From a virus: 37,354 nucleotides of DNA. The stretch spans positions 1 through 37,354 of IMG/VR virus record IMGVR_UViG_3300049855_000159, one strand, 5' to 3'. Shown one piece after another: positions 14,929 to 24,200 of the stretch. Position 1 is the stretch's first letter. Each line of letters starts with the position of its first letter. Below the pieces are notes generated by a model. It was not told the DNA's origin. It did not search any database and saw only the letters and a program-made list of their open reading frames with translations. Both the position numbers and the translations under genes were made by a program.

Positions 14929-16899
14929 ATGAAATATCTAATCACATTCTTGATGCTGGTTTGCGCGGTTGCATTTGGGCAGTCCACGAACAACGCGCAT
15001 CCGAATCTCCAGCGCACCGGATGGACGACGACTACGAACGCTCGCACGGCTTCTGTTGCCCTTGGTGGGACGAACCTTTACTTCGCGATTACCAACGCGG
15101 GCATTGTCATCGGCTCGGGCTCTGGCACAACCTACACCTTCATCCCCACGAACCAGCCGACCGGCTTCCTGCTGACGAACGGCAGCACGGTGATTTACGG
15201 GACGAACCGGAGCGTGACGCTGGCGGAGATTCCAGCGGCGGTGGTGACGAAAGAAACCAACAACATTCCAGACGACTCCGCTTTCACGCTAATTGGAGAA
15301 GCAAACGAAATTAAGCTTCGTGTGCCGTGGATTACCGGCTCGGGCGGGGACTCGATTTTGGGCGGTCCGGTATCAATCCAGAGCGGCGGAGTAGAGCTGG
15401 CAAGAATTACGCAGTCCGGATTTGTTGGAGGCGGTTCATCCCTGACCAACATCGGCACGAACGCGATGAGTGCAGCGGCCTACGCGGCGTTCATTGGCGG
15501 CGGAGGCTCCGCTCTCACATTCATCCCCACGAACCAGCCTCCTTGGTTTTGGCAGACCAACGGCAGCACTGTTCTCTACGGGACGAACTGGAGCGGGATT
15601 GTGACCAACGGACAGCCGACGGTGAGCTTTGGCCAATCCCTCACCATCGGAACTGGAGCGGACGCAGTGACATGGACAGCCTCCGGAGGCGGTGCGGTGT
15701 CGGACTCCACCAACCGTGCCGCTGCCTTTATTGCCTCCAACCTAACAGCTTTGACCAGCATAACGCTGGGACCATCCAACATCACAAGCTGGGCGCAGAT
15801 TGCAGGAAGTTCGTTGGACAAGGTCGCTAATTTGAATGGGGCCGCAACGAACATCACCCTCCGCGACTCAGACGGAGAAATAATTCTCAACAGCACTCCG
15901 TCAACAGTCACTATGCGCAGGGGCGGAAATTACGTTCTTCATTCGTCTAACGCCGGGACGGTTGTTTACGACGAGACAGAAGATATTGCAATGTCTGCCA
16001 CCGCGACCGGACTTTTCATCAAAGGTGAAATATCGTCAACCAACTTCACCGACCGCTTGAATGCGAAAGCAGGCAGCCTGAACGGCAGTGCAACCAACCT
16101 GACGCTCTACGACTCTGCTGGCGACGTGATGTTGTCCGGCACGCCGTCCGAAGTGACGCTGCGGCGGTCGGGAAGCGCGGCCTTGTCGTCCACGGCGAGC
16201 GGAACGCTCTTAAACGATGAAACTGAAACAGGTTTCCTTTTTGGCAGCACGGGAGACACGCGAGTAATTGCCAGCGCTGCTCACCCGCTTCTATTGACGT
16301 GGGGCGGCGGGGTGGTCAGCGGAGATACAATGCCCATATATGCCGATGACGGCGAGGTTCATTTCCCGGGAGCGATTGTTAACGCGCAAAAATTCATCGC
16401 GGCGGGAAGTATAGGGTTCCAAGGCAACGGTGATGAGTTGACGTTTTCGCTCAAGCCGATGACGAACGCCATTACCGTGAATGGGGCATATCCGAACACA
16501 GACAACACCGTGGTGGCGCAAGTGTTTGGGTCGGCTCTTTACTCCCGGCCATTTTTGGCTGGCGGGCGGTGGCTTTGGATTCTGCCCTCCGCCGCTGGCT
16601 ACAAGACGAATATCATCCGGCTACGGTTTGCCACGACGAGCAGCGCATCCCCGTCCAACATCACCCTTGGGTTGGGTATTATTCCAGAGTCAGGTTTGTG
16701 GACGGCAAGAGCCGCCGACCTATCCTCCACCGTAGCGGTTCCGGGCGGCGGTAATACGTTCACAAACATCGTCACGGTCAACTGGACAAACACGACCGGA
16801 AGTGCGTGGGGGGTCGAGCAGTGGGCCTTCAATTTTTCAACCGCCTCGGCAGCGTCAGGCACATTCTTCATCGGAGGAAAACAGGAGCTTTACCCGTGA
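14929..16899 (+). CDS. Exported tail-fibre-like protein with signal peptide and internal repeats
   Basis: This 656-aa protein starts at ATG 14929, giving a clear Sec signal peptide (MKYLITFLMLVCAVAFGQ). The mature part is Thr/Asn/Gly-rich and beta-prone. A 26-residue unit (FIPTNQP... TNGSTVxYGTN) occurs at about residues 71 and 198. A longer unit (LNGxATNxTLxDS... TPSxVTxRR) occurs at about 302 and 384, an 82-residue period. The C-terminus (about 500-656) looks like a globular beta domain. It is coupled by GTGA overlap to the next exported protein. It looks like a fibre shaft, but phage tail fibres are normally cytoplasmic, so the signal peptide is odd. It could instead be a secreted or surface protein made during infection. 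Confidence 0.72.
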   Translation: MKYLITFLMLVCAVAFGQSTNNAHPNLQRTGWTTTTNARTASVALGGTNLYFAITNAGIVIGSGSGTTYTFIPTNQPTGFLLTNGSTVIYGTNRSVTLAEIPAAVVTKETNNIPDDSAFTLIGEANEIKLRVPWITGSGGDSILGGPVSIQSGGVELARITQSGFVGGGSSLTNIGTNAMSAAAYAAFIGGGGSALTFIPTNQPPWFWQTNGSTVLYGTNWSGIVTNGQPTVSFGQSLTIGTGADAVTWTASGGGAVSDSTNRAAAFIASNLTALTSITLGPSNITSWAQIAGSSLDKVANLNGAATNITLRDSDGEIILNSTPSTVTMRRGGNYVLHSSNAGTVVYDETEDIAMSATATGLFIKGEISSTNFTDRLNAKAGSLNGSATNLTLYDSAGDVMLSGTPSEVTLRRSGSAALSSTASGTLLNDETETGFLFGSTGDTRVIASAAHPLLLTWGGGVVSGDTMPIYADDGEVHFPGAIVNAQKFIAAGSIGFQGNGDELTFSLKPMTNAITVNGAYPNTDNTVVAQVFGSALYSRPFLAGGRWLWILPSAAGYKTNIIRLRFATTSSASPSNITLGLGIIPESGLWTARAADLSSTVAVPGGGNTFTNIVTVNWTNTTGSAWGVEQWAFNFSTASAASGTFFIGGKQELYP

Positions 16900-19577
16900 G
16901 CGATTTGAAAAAATGGCTGGTGCTTAGTCTGGTTACGCTTGGACTTGTTCTGCCCGCAAGGCCCGCCACCCTCACCGCCTACCGCACCCACTGGACGAAC
17001 GGATACTACTCGCCTAGCGCGTCCGGCCAGTCTGCGTCAGACCACATTCTGTCCCACTGGCGTCCCGGCCCGGACGCAGTGATGCCGCTCGCAAGCATTA
17101 CCTACCTCGGCGGTTCTGGTTTGATGGCTGACTCCGGCGTGTGGAATACGAACTGGATGTTCTACGGCATGACCGGATTCACGGCTATCGCCCATGCGCA
17201 GACGAACGAATCGCCATTTTGGAATAAACGCTGCACGCTCGTCAGCCGGGTTGCCGCCTTGCAATGCGGCCATGCGTTCAGTGCGCCCGTAGGTGGAAGC
17301 ACGAACAACGCCACGAACTATTGGTTCCTGTTCGTGGATTCAACGAACGGCCAACACTGGCGGCGGGCGGTGTCAACGCGAAGCCAGTATGATTTTTCAA
17401 ACCCTTACAATGATTTGATGGTGTTTGTTTTTAACGAGCCACTCCCGGCGACGATACAACCAATGGCAATTCTTGACCACAGCCATGCTTCAGTGATGGG
17501 TCGTCCGGGGTATTCAACCAACACCGCCACATTCAGGCCGAAATTCTTAGTCGTCCAACAAACCAATGCAAACGCGAACGCCCTAAGTTATTCCCGTGGG
17601 GCCACCACCGAAGGGGTTGGCCGAGGCGACAACATCCTGTCCGGCTCGGGCGCGTATGGGTTTGCTGGAGGCGACAGCGGCTCTCCGTCATTCATCGTCG
17701 TAAGCAACCGACTTATCTACACACCGATGTATGGCTTTGGCACGGTCAGCAACATGCTCTGGACGGTCAACTTCGCGACAACGAATGCAGGTCTTGGCTA
17801 CACCACGAACGACTACCCCGTAACATTGCTGAATCTGGAGCAGTTCCCCAATCCCGGCAACGATAGGCCGGTTGCGACCAATCAGGCCGTGGCAATGATG
17901 ACCAACTCTACGATTGGCTTGACGCTGACATCTTACGACTTAGACGGCCCGCAGACAAATTACACCATTATCACAAGCCCAACGAACGGCAGCTTGAGCG
18001 CACTGACTGGCTCATCGGTCACATACACATCGGGCGTGGCGGGTGGGGACTGGTTCACGTTCCGAGTTGGCGACGGTTCACTCTACTCCACCGGCACCGT
18101 GGCTGTGACCATCACAAACTCCCCGGCCCCGGGCGGTGGCGCGTTGGATTCCAACGGCTCCAGCGGCGATGTGGCTGCGAAGATTGCGGCAGCCTCAGAC
18201 GGCGACACGGTGACAATCCCGGCGGGTTCATTCACTTGGTCAAACAACGTCACCATCACCGGCAAGGGCATCAAGCTGCAAGGCGCGGGCGCAGGTCGAA
18301 TCGTTGGCCGTAGCCTTACGAGCATTGCTATCGGCACCGGCTCCAAAGTGTTCACCACCCAAAGCGGGCTGACGCTGCCGAACGGCACCACGCTGCGCAT
18401 TGAGCGTCCCGGCAATGACGTGGACGGCACGCAAGGCGGCAGTGGGCGCACTTGGACACGGCTCTGGATGGAAGGGACTGTGACCAGTTATTCCGGCTCA
18501 ACGCTGACAATGGACATCACCAGCACGGGCGGCAGTGGCACTCATGCGATTTGGGTCATCGGCACCCGGCCACAGACAACCATCACCTACACGAACGCGG
18601 TCAACGGCTCCATGATTACGGCGGTCGAGGACGCATCGCACACGGTTGAGATTACCGGCATCCGGTTCTTGTGGTCGAACGATGGGGCTGGAGTCCATCA
18701 CATCACCGTCAATGGCTCGGGCAAGCCGGTGAAGATTCACGACAACTACTTTGAAATGGATGGTGAGGAAGACACGTTCAACATCCTCGTTGAGCGGAAC
18801 CAAGGCATCATCTGGAGCAACTCGTTTCTGTCCTTCCCGTTCTCCGTGGCAGGCACGGGCATTAAGGTTGCGCACCAAACGGATGCTTGGACGAGTCTCA
18901 GCAAGATGGGCACGAACGATGTTGGTCAAACCAACTGCCTCTACATCGAGGACAATGATTTCCATGCGTTCATCAACTGCATGGACTTCGACAACAACTC
19001 GCGGACGGTGGTGCGGAACAACCTGTTCAACAATGCAGGCATGACCAGCCACGGCGCGGATTCATCCTACTGGGGCATCCGTCATCTGGAGCTTTACACG
19101 AACACGTTCGTCTTTAACAACCTTGGCGCGGACAGCTTCAACAATCAGTGGTGGCTTTACCTGCGGGGCGGCACCGGAGCCATCACCGGCAATTCGTTTG
19201 ACAACATCAATTCAAGCGAGTGGACAGACATCACCGAGTTTCGGCTGGCTGCGTTGAACTTGAACGAGAACTGGGGGCCGAACCCCTGCTTCGGCGCGAA
19301 CAATCCCGGCGTGCAATATCCCTGCCCGCGACAGGTTGGATTCGGTCGCGTGACCGGAGCGGCGGGCAATGACTCTCAGACCTACGCGGGCGACAGTGAA
19401 CCGCTGTATTTCTGGGGTAACACGGGCACGGCATTGTTTGGTTACAAGAACGGCGAAGGCTCTTGCACCAGCCCGGATTCATCCAGCGACTACATCCAGC
19501 ACGCCCGCGATTTCTACACCAACGGCACCGCGAAACCCAACTGGCAGGCGTCGCTTTACCCACATCCATTACGATGA
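16896..19577 (+). CDS. Exported trypsin-like protease fused to Ig-like and beta-helix domains
   Basis: This 893-aa protein starts at GTG 16896, overlapping the previous stop (GTGA). A signal peptide is visible (DLKKWLVLSLVTLGLVLPA). About residues 40-310 resemble a trypsin-fold serine protease: H126 in ALQCGHAFS, D173 in NDLMVFVF and S261 in GGDSGSPSF, at spacings (47 and 88) close to chymotrypsin (45 and 93). Residues about 325-408 resemble a bacterial Ig-like/cadherin-type domain (ITSPTNGSLSALTG, WFTFRVGDG). From about 425 to 850 is a right-handed parallel beta-helix (repeated DNxF/NNxF turns such as IEDNDFHAF and VRNNLFNN). It ends DYIQHARDFYTNGT, a common end motif of such helices. By structure it could be a tailspike that degrades surface glycans and proteins, but the signal peptide implies export. 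Confidence 0.85.
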   Translation: MSDLKKWLVLSLVTLGLVLPARPATLTAYRTHWTNGYYSPSASGQSASDHILSHWRPGPDAVMPLASITYLGGSGLMADSGVWNTNWMFYGMTGFTAIAHAQTNESPFWNKRCTLVSRVAALQCGHAFSAPVGGSTNNATNYWFLFVDSTNGQHWRRAVSTRSQYDFSNPYNDLMVFVFNEPLPATIQPMAILDHSHASVMGRPGYSTNTATFRPKFLVVQQTNANANALSYSRGATTEGVGRGDNILSGSGAYGFAGGDSGSPSFIVVSNRLIYTPMYGFGTVSNMLWTVNFATTNAGLGYTTNDYPVTLLNLEQFPNPGNDRPVATNQAVAMMTNSTIGLTLTSYDLDGPQTNYTIITSPTNGSLSALTGSSVTYTSGVAGGDWFTFRVGDGSLYSTGTVAVTITNSPAPGGGALDSNGSSGDVAAKIAAASDGDTVTIPAGSFTWSNNVTITGKGIKLQGAGAGRIVGRSLTSIAIGTGSKVFTTQSGLTLPNGTTLRIERPGNDVDGTQGGSGRTWTRLWMEGTVTSYSGSTLTMDITSTGGSGTHAIWVIGTRPQTTITYTNAVNGSMITAVEDASHTVEITGIRFLWSNDGAGVHHITVNGSGKPVKIHDNYFEMDGEEDTFNILVERNQGIIWSNSFLSFPFSVAGTGIKVAHQTDAWTSLSKMGTNDVGQTNCLYIEDNDFHAFINCMDFDNNSRTVVRNNLFNNAGMTSHGADSSYWGIRHLELYTNTFVFNNLGADSFNNQWWLYLRGGTGAITGNSFDNINSSEWTDITEFRLAALNLNENWGPNPCFGANNPGVQYPCPRQVGFGRVTGAAGNDSQTYAGDSEPLYFWGNTGTALFGYKNGEGSCTSPDSSSDYIQHARDFYTNGTAKPNWQASLYPHPLR

Positions 19578-20080
19578 AAACGAACACCATACTCGACATC
19601 CTAATCGTCGTGCTGCTGATTGCGCCGGTGTGCGTTGCCCGCTCGCAGCCCATCATTCCTGTGATGTCGCTGGCGGTGGACACGAACGCGCCGGAGGTCG
19701 AAACCAAGTCAGCCACGCTCAGTTGGAACCGGAACACGAATGCGCTGCTTTACCGCTGGACGAATTGGAACGTGGCGACAAACCAAGGTGGCTGGACGAC
19801 AGCCACGAACACGCCAATCCGCATGGCGCTGGGAACGAATCGAAGCGCCGTGCGGGCAGAAGCAGGCACGAACATCAGCGCGTGGTCGAGCATCACGAAC
19901 CTGGCTGCGGCGACGAATGCGGTTGGAATCACCGGCCTGCAAACCCGGACAATGCGGACGAATGGAGCGGCGTGGAGTGGCTACACCAACACAGGCTTCG
20001 GCTGGGTGGCGGCAGACAATTTCCGGCAAGAATGGGTTCCGGTCATTGCTAAAAGCAACTGGTGGAGGCTAGACCAATGA
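19574..20080 (+). CDS. Exported Thr/Asn-rich protein, unknown function
   Basis: This 168-aa protein starts at ATG 19574 (ATGA overlap). A hydrophobic signal peptide (ILDILIVVLLIAPVCVARS) precedes a beta-rich mature part with repeated Asn-Thr-Asn and Trp-Thr-Asn motifs (YRWTNWNVATN, GNTNRSAVR-like). The style resembles short fibronectin-like or surface-adhesive segments in Verrucomicrobiota proteins. It follows two other signal-peptide proteins, forming a three-gene exported block. Function unknown. Confidence 0.7.
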   Translation: MKTNTILDILIVVLLIAPVCVARSQPIIPVMSLAVDTNAPEVETKSATLSWNRNTNALLYRWTNWNVATNQGGWTTATNTPIRMALGTNRSAVRAEAGTNISAWSSITNLAAATNAVGITGLQTRTMRTNGAAWSGYTNTGFGWVAADNFRQEWVPVIAKSNWWRLDQ

Positions 20081-20502
20081 CTGCCAACCAGGTCAATCAA
20101 GACTATCGCCGCAAGGTGATGACCGACCCGGTATTTCGCCGGGTTGTGGCTCTGGCTGAGCGCGAGAATGCGAAGCGAGCCAAGGAGGCGAAGATTCACC
20201 GGGAATACGTTCAGGCCATCAAGCCGTTTATTAAGTCAGAAACGGCAGCGGCAGTTGAGGCGAATGAGTTCCCGCCAGTCACGTTCACGCGCAACCGCAA
20301 ATATCCGTGGGGAAAGCTGCGCGAATGCACGGTGGACAAGCTCAATGGGCATCCGGTGCGGGCCAGCGAGATTCACGCGGCATTGGGCGGCAACTACTGG
20401 GCGGTGCGCCGGGTCTTAAATGATTTGAAAACGTCCGGCGTGGCGTGTCGCGCTGGCAAGGGGTGGATTTTAACCAAGAACGCGAAGGGAACAGGCGCAT
20501 GA
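20077..20502 (+). CDS. Winged-helix-like protein
   Basis: This 141-aa protein starts at ATG 20077 in an ATGA overlap with the previous gene, which decides it over an ATG five codons upstream. An N-terminal charged helix (AERENAKRAKEAKIHREYVQ) is followed by a C-terminal HTH-like part: VRASEIHAALGGNYWAVRRV and LNDLKTSGVACRAGKGWIL, with helix-turn-helix spacing and a wing-like end. DNA binding is inferred, perhaps a late-gene regulator, although the location between tail and lysis genes is unusual. Confidence 0.6.
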   Translation: MTANQVNQDYRRKVMTDPVFRRVVALAERENAKRAKEAKIHREYVQAIKPFIKSETAAAVEANEFPPVTFTRNRKYPWGKLRECTVDKLNGHPVRASEIHAALGGNYWAVRRVLNDLKTSGVACRAGKGWILTKNAKGTGA

Positions 20503-20888
20503 GCGACATGAACGAACGGTTACAAGAAATTGAACAGTGGAAAGCCGGGGCGGAGGAACGTCTCAAGACGCTGTTTAACAAGATGGGCGAGCAGAGCGAG
20601 GCGCTGAAAGACGCCACCCGTGCCGTCCGCGAGTTAAACATCACTGTGACCACGCTGACCACGCAGCTTGCAGTTTTGGTGTCCCAGCACGCCAACCGCA
20701 AGGACTGCCCAAACCCAGGCTTGTGCAAGGAGCTTGAGCCGCGTGTCGCGGAGTTGGAGAAGAAGGAGGTTGCGTTCGTTGGAAGCTGGAAGGGCGTCGC
20801 CTTCGTCGCCGGGTGCGGCGTGACGGCGGTGACGGTGGCGGCAGCGGTTGCTGGAATCATCAAAATGTTTTTCTTTCACAAGCCGTAG
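20499..20888 (+). CDS. Coiled-coil protein with C-terminal membrane anchor, XhlA-like
   Basis: This 129-aa protein starts at ATG 20499 (ATGA overlap). It has a coiled coil (NERLQEIEQWKAGAEERLKT, then LTTQLAVLV), a Cys-containing loop (KDCPNPGLC), and one C-terminal membrane segment (FVAGCGVTAVTVAAAVAGII). This topology matches hemolysin XhlA-type and other lysis accessory proteins that accompany a holin. The next gene is a holin candidate, supporting a lysis role. Confidence 0.65.
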   Translation: MSDMNERLQEIEQWKAGAEERLKTLFNKMGEQSEALKDATRAVRELNITVTTLTTQLAVLVSQHANRKDCPNPGLCKELEPRVAELEKKEVAFVGSWKGVAFVAGCGVTAVTVAAAVAGIIKMFFFHKP

Positions 20889-20900
20889 AACTATAAATAT

Positions 20901-21275
20901 ATGACTATTGAAGAACTCTCGATTTGGCTTTGGAATCCTTACGTCGGCACATTTGCGGTTGTCATTGCCCTTGGCTATGTCGTCCGCGCTGTTCCTAAAA
21001 TCTCCAACGCCTACATCCCAATCATCGGCATGGTGGTTGGGGCGTCCTTCTTCGCCACGGTTGCGTCACTGACTCTAGCCCGCAACCCTGAGCATCCGGC
21101 GGCATGGACTGTGATGTGCTTCGGCGTGGGCTGGGTCATCTCAGCATTTGCATGGCTCGTTCACCATGTTTTAATTTCCCGGCTTGAGGACAAGCTTGGT
21201 GAGTGGTTCCCTCCTCTGGGAAACTGGCTCAAGAAAACCAGCGACAGCAAAACAACAACGCCTCCAGCACCATGA
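20901..21275 (+). CDS. Holin candidate
   Basis: This 124-aa protein has three hydrophobic segments: YVGTFAVVIALGYVVRAV, YIPIIGMVVGASFFATVASL and VMCFGVGWVISAFAWLVHHV. A charged, Pro-rich C-terminal tail (KTSDSKTTTPPAP) follows. Phage holins are short, carry 2-3 membrane segments and a polar tail, and accumulate to open the inner membrane at a set time. It follows the coiled-coil anchor gene by 12 bp. No endolysin with a classical fold was recognised next to it. Confidence 0.72.
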   Translation: MTIEELSIWLWNPYVGTFAVVIALGYVVRAVPKISNAYIPIIGMVVGASFFATVASLTLARNPEHPAAWTVMCFGVGWVISAFAWLVHHVLISRLEDKLGEWFPPLGNWLKKTSDSKTTTPPAP

Positions 21276-21327
21276 GCCGGTCCCCGCTTGAAAAACAGTC
21301 CGAGAACGGTTAATTGAAAGGAATGTT

Positions 21328-22110
21328 ATGGCATCCCCAATCACATCTGAAGATTTCGACAACCAGAATATCAACGGCCCTCTGTGCGACCAGTTTCGAG
21401 AGAAGCTTTTGAACAACGACAAGATTGCTCAACTGCTCGACTACCTGTTTGACGCTGACGGAAACATCGCTGCCGACTTCATGGTTGACCTGAAGCGAAG
21501 CCTGATGCCGATTGGAACGCTGCGCATGTCTGCCGCCGCCGACTCTGGTGCGGTTGTTGAAGACGGTGCAATCTGGCTTCCTTGCGGTGGAGCCGCCTAT
21601 GCTAGAGCTGACTATCCCGAGCTTGAGGTTTTGCTTGGTGAAACCTACAACGTCGCCGGAGACAATCAGGCGTTCAAGGACGACTACTTTCGCACTCCAA
21701 ACACAGCCGGACGATTCCTGCTTGGCTCGGGAACATCAACCGCGTCTGGAGCAACAGCTCACGCCATCGCATCTTACGGTGGCGAGGAGACGCACGTTCT
21801 TACGCTGGCCGAGCTTGCAGCTCATGACCACGGTGGCGGAGTCGCATACGCTCGTGGAGATTTTTCTCCTGCGGACAAGATTACAGAGGAGCAGGCGGTT
21901 GAGCTTGGGCTTGACACGCTGAATGCGGGCATTGTCCATGAGGACGGAGGCCACACATACAACTCAAATAACACCATCTGGGGAAGGTGCGCCACGCCAA
22001 TAATGAACGAGGATGGTGAAGACACGGCTCACAACACTATGCCGCCGCATGTCACTTGTGCGTGCTATATCCTGGCTGGCTACAAGGCGAACAATGCCTG
22101 GGCATCGTAA
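21328..22110 (+). CDS. Phage tail collar-type fibre protein
   Basis: This 260-aa protein starts at ATG 21328, preceded by GAAAGGA about 6 bases upstream, one of the few clear Shine-Dalgarno sites here. Residues about 61-136 match the phage tail collar pattern: PIGTLRMSAAADSG, GAIWLPCGGAAYARADYPEL, then FRTPNTAGRFLLGSG. A later part has ETHVLTLAELAAHDHGGG and ends MPPHVTCACYILAGYK. Histidines in AAHDHGG resemble metal-binding residues of T4 gp12-type receptor-binding tips. It is probably a host-recognition fibre. Its stop overlaps the nozzle gene start (TAATG). Confidence 0.85.
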   Translation: MASPITSEDFDNQNINGPLCDQFREKLLNNDKIAQLLDYLFDADGNIAADFMVDLKRSLMPIGTLRMSAAADSGAVVEDGAIWLPCGGAAYARADYPELEVLLGETYNVAGDNQAFKDDYFRTPNTAGRFLLGSGTSTASGATAHAIASYGGEETHVLTLAELAAHDHGGGVAYARGDFSPADKITEEQAVELGLDTLNAGIVHEDGGHTYNSNNTIWGRCATPIMNEDGEDTAHNTMPPHVTCACYILAGYKANNAWAS

Positions 22111-24200
22111 TGAAGAACTTCGCGAAAGCCATTGACAAGGAACTCGCTCTGCGGAGCGGGATACTGGACAGCCGCACCCATCCCGGTGAGGCTGGCCGCA
22201 ACGACTATCGCATCCTGCTGAATACATCCACCGGAGACGAGCGCGGTCGCGCCCGCATGGGCGGCTGGTCGGCCTGGCGCTCGGATGAGTATTCAAACGA
22301 AGACCTTCATGACCAGTTGCTGCCCGAAACTGGCGCGCAGCAGGAGGCCGTGAACGTGATTGTTGAGGCCACTGCGTCAACCAAGGTGAACTACCTGCTG
22401 GCCGCTACCAGCAGCCGCATCTATGCGTCCACCGGCTCCTCAAGAAACTGGCGCATCATTGCCGACGAGCTTGGTCCGACATTTTCAAGCGGGCAATCTC
22501 CGTGGCTGAACGTCAAGACGCAGTTCGCGCAGCTTGGCGACTACATGCTTTTCTCGAACGGCGTCAACAACGTGATGGCTTGGCAGCTCGGAGCGAAGAC
22601 AATCACCGAGGGCGAGAACGCTGCTCGCGAGTGGGCTGCGTTTGAGGTGTATGACCTGCTCGGCCTGAAGATTATCCGTGCTGGCTGCATCTCGGCCTGG
22701 GGCGGGTTCGCGTTCATCGGCGATGTCACGGTGGATAACGAGCAAATCAGCTCGCGTGTTTACTGGAGCGACTACAACCGCCCGCTTGAGTGGGCTCCTG
22801 GCGGCGAGTCGTCTGCCGGGTATGTTGATTTTGGTCGCGGCGAGCGGGTTGTCTGCATCTCGCCAATCGGAGGCGGTCTGCGTTGCTACACCGACAAGGC
22901 AATCTATGCCGTCGAGCTGGTCGGCGGCGACGCCGTGTTCCTTTTCCGCGAGATTTACCGAGGCGACCTGGCCATCGCATTCCGCGAGTCGTTCGTCAAT
23001 CTTGGCGACACACACTGCTGGCTGACCAACGACTCAATCGTCGTGCTCGGGGAGTATGACAAGGCTCCGCGAGAGGTTGAGTGGATGCGCAAGGCGACCG
23101 GGTTTATTTTCAACGGGCTTGACGAGCGCCTGCTCAAAGACTGCCCTGTCGAGTTCTCGGGGTTCCTGCCACTGGACAGAGCCAAGTGTCATCAGATTGC
23201 GACCGGGTATGACGGCAAGCTTGGAAACCTGTGGATTTCATGGCCGACCCAAAGAACCAGCGAAGAGACTCCCGACGACGAGCTTGATTTTGACGGTGTG
23301 AAGCGGATGACTCTTGTGATGTCAACGCGCTACCAGAAGGCGACGCTGGTTGACCACGGGTTCAGCGCATTTGGGCAGGCCAGAATCAACAGTTGGAAAT
23401 CTGTTTACGATTGGCTGCTTGATAACGGCGTCGATGACTGCTCTGAGAGCCCGATGGATGTCCGTGAAGGTGCTCCGCTCAACAACAACGAGGCCGTTGG
23501 CGACCCGCCTCCCTACATCTGGAACGAAACCGAAGACCCTGAGCTTCCGATGGAGGATGACAGCCTGGCTGCCGCCGCGTGCGAGCTGAACCTTTCGACC
23601 TATTGCAGCGATTGTCTTTCCGAAGTCCAGTTCTGCATGGCGTCGGCGCGTGATTTCTCGCTCAAGAAGTTCACGCCAGACACATGCAACCGGGAGATGG
23701 TGATTGGAAGCGGGCTGGTAGATAACGCGGGATACATCCCCGAAGATGTCCCCGGATTCCCCAACGTGGTGCCAGGAGAATACGAGCTTCAAGGGTATCC
23801 GACGCTGATTCAGAGCGAGTGCAGCCAGCATGGCGTAAACGAGGAGAAGGTGGCGCGCAGGATTGGTGTCGAGTTCGATGCCGATGTGCAGACAATCCCG
23901 GGCAATCTCAACGTCCAGCTTGGTATCAGCAACTCTCCGCACTGCATCGACTGGTTCGATGCGTCCACGGTGGCGCTCGACTGCAATCGCGGCTCCGTGA
24001 GCGATGAGACGAAGGCTGGCGTCGCAAGGCCCACGCGCCCGGCGAGCTTCGCTTTTTACCGCACCGGCTCTTGGGTTGCTTATCGAATCTTTTTGAGCGA
24101 TGCTGACGGGGAGACGTATTCGCCGACCGGGTGTGGCGTTTCATTCAGCTCTGTGGTGCTGAACATGAATCAGAAGAACGAGACATGGACGAATCAGTAG
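22110..24200 (+). CDS. Tail nozzle-like beta-propeller protein
   Basis: This 696-aa protein starts at ATG 22110 (overlapping the collar stop). Its body contains short beta-strand repeats of the kind seen in nozzle or tail-tube proteins of podoviruses: VNYLLAATSSRIYASTGSS, then GDYMLFSNGVNNVMAWQLG, then WGGFAFIGDVT and VYWSDYNRP. Cys-rich stretches follow near residues 480-500 (CELNLSTYCSDCLSEVQFC). A nozzle (as T7 gp12 or P22 gp10) closes the tail and holds fibres. The call rests on the repeat style and location after adaptor and fibre genes. Confidence 0.6.
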   Translation: MKNFAKAIDKELALRSGILDSRTHPGEAGRNDYRILLNTSTGDERGRARMGGWSAWRSDEYSNEDLHDQLLPETGAQQEAVNVIVEATASTKVNYLLAATSSRIYASTGSSRNWRIIADELGPTFSSGQSPWLNVKTQFAQLGDYMLFSNGVNNVMAWQLGAKTITEGENAAREWAAFEVYDLLGLKIIRAGCISAWGGFAFIGDVTVDNEQISSRVYWSDYNRPLEWAPGGESSAGYVDFGRGERVVCISPIGGGLRCYTDKAIYAVELVGGDAVFLFREIYRGDLAIAFRESFVNLGDTHCWLTNDSIVVLGEYDKAPREVEWMRKATGFIFNGLDERLLKDCPVEFSGFLPLDRAKCHQIATGYDGKLGNLWISWPTQRTSEETPDDELDFDGVKRMTLVMSTRYQKATLVDHGFSAFGQARINSWKSVYDWLLDNGVDDCSESPMDVREGAPLNNNEAVGDPPPYIWNETEDPELPMEDDSLAAAACELNLSTYCSDCLSEVQFCMASARDFSLKKFTPDTCNREMVIGSGLVDNAGYIPEDVPGFPNVVPGEYELQGYPTLIQSECSQHGVNEEKVARRIGVEFDADVQTIPGNLNVQLGISNSPHCIDWFDASTVALDCNRGSVSDETKAGVARPTRPASFAFYRTGSWVAYRIFLSDADGETYSPTGCGVSFSSVVLNMNQKNETWTNQ

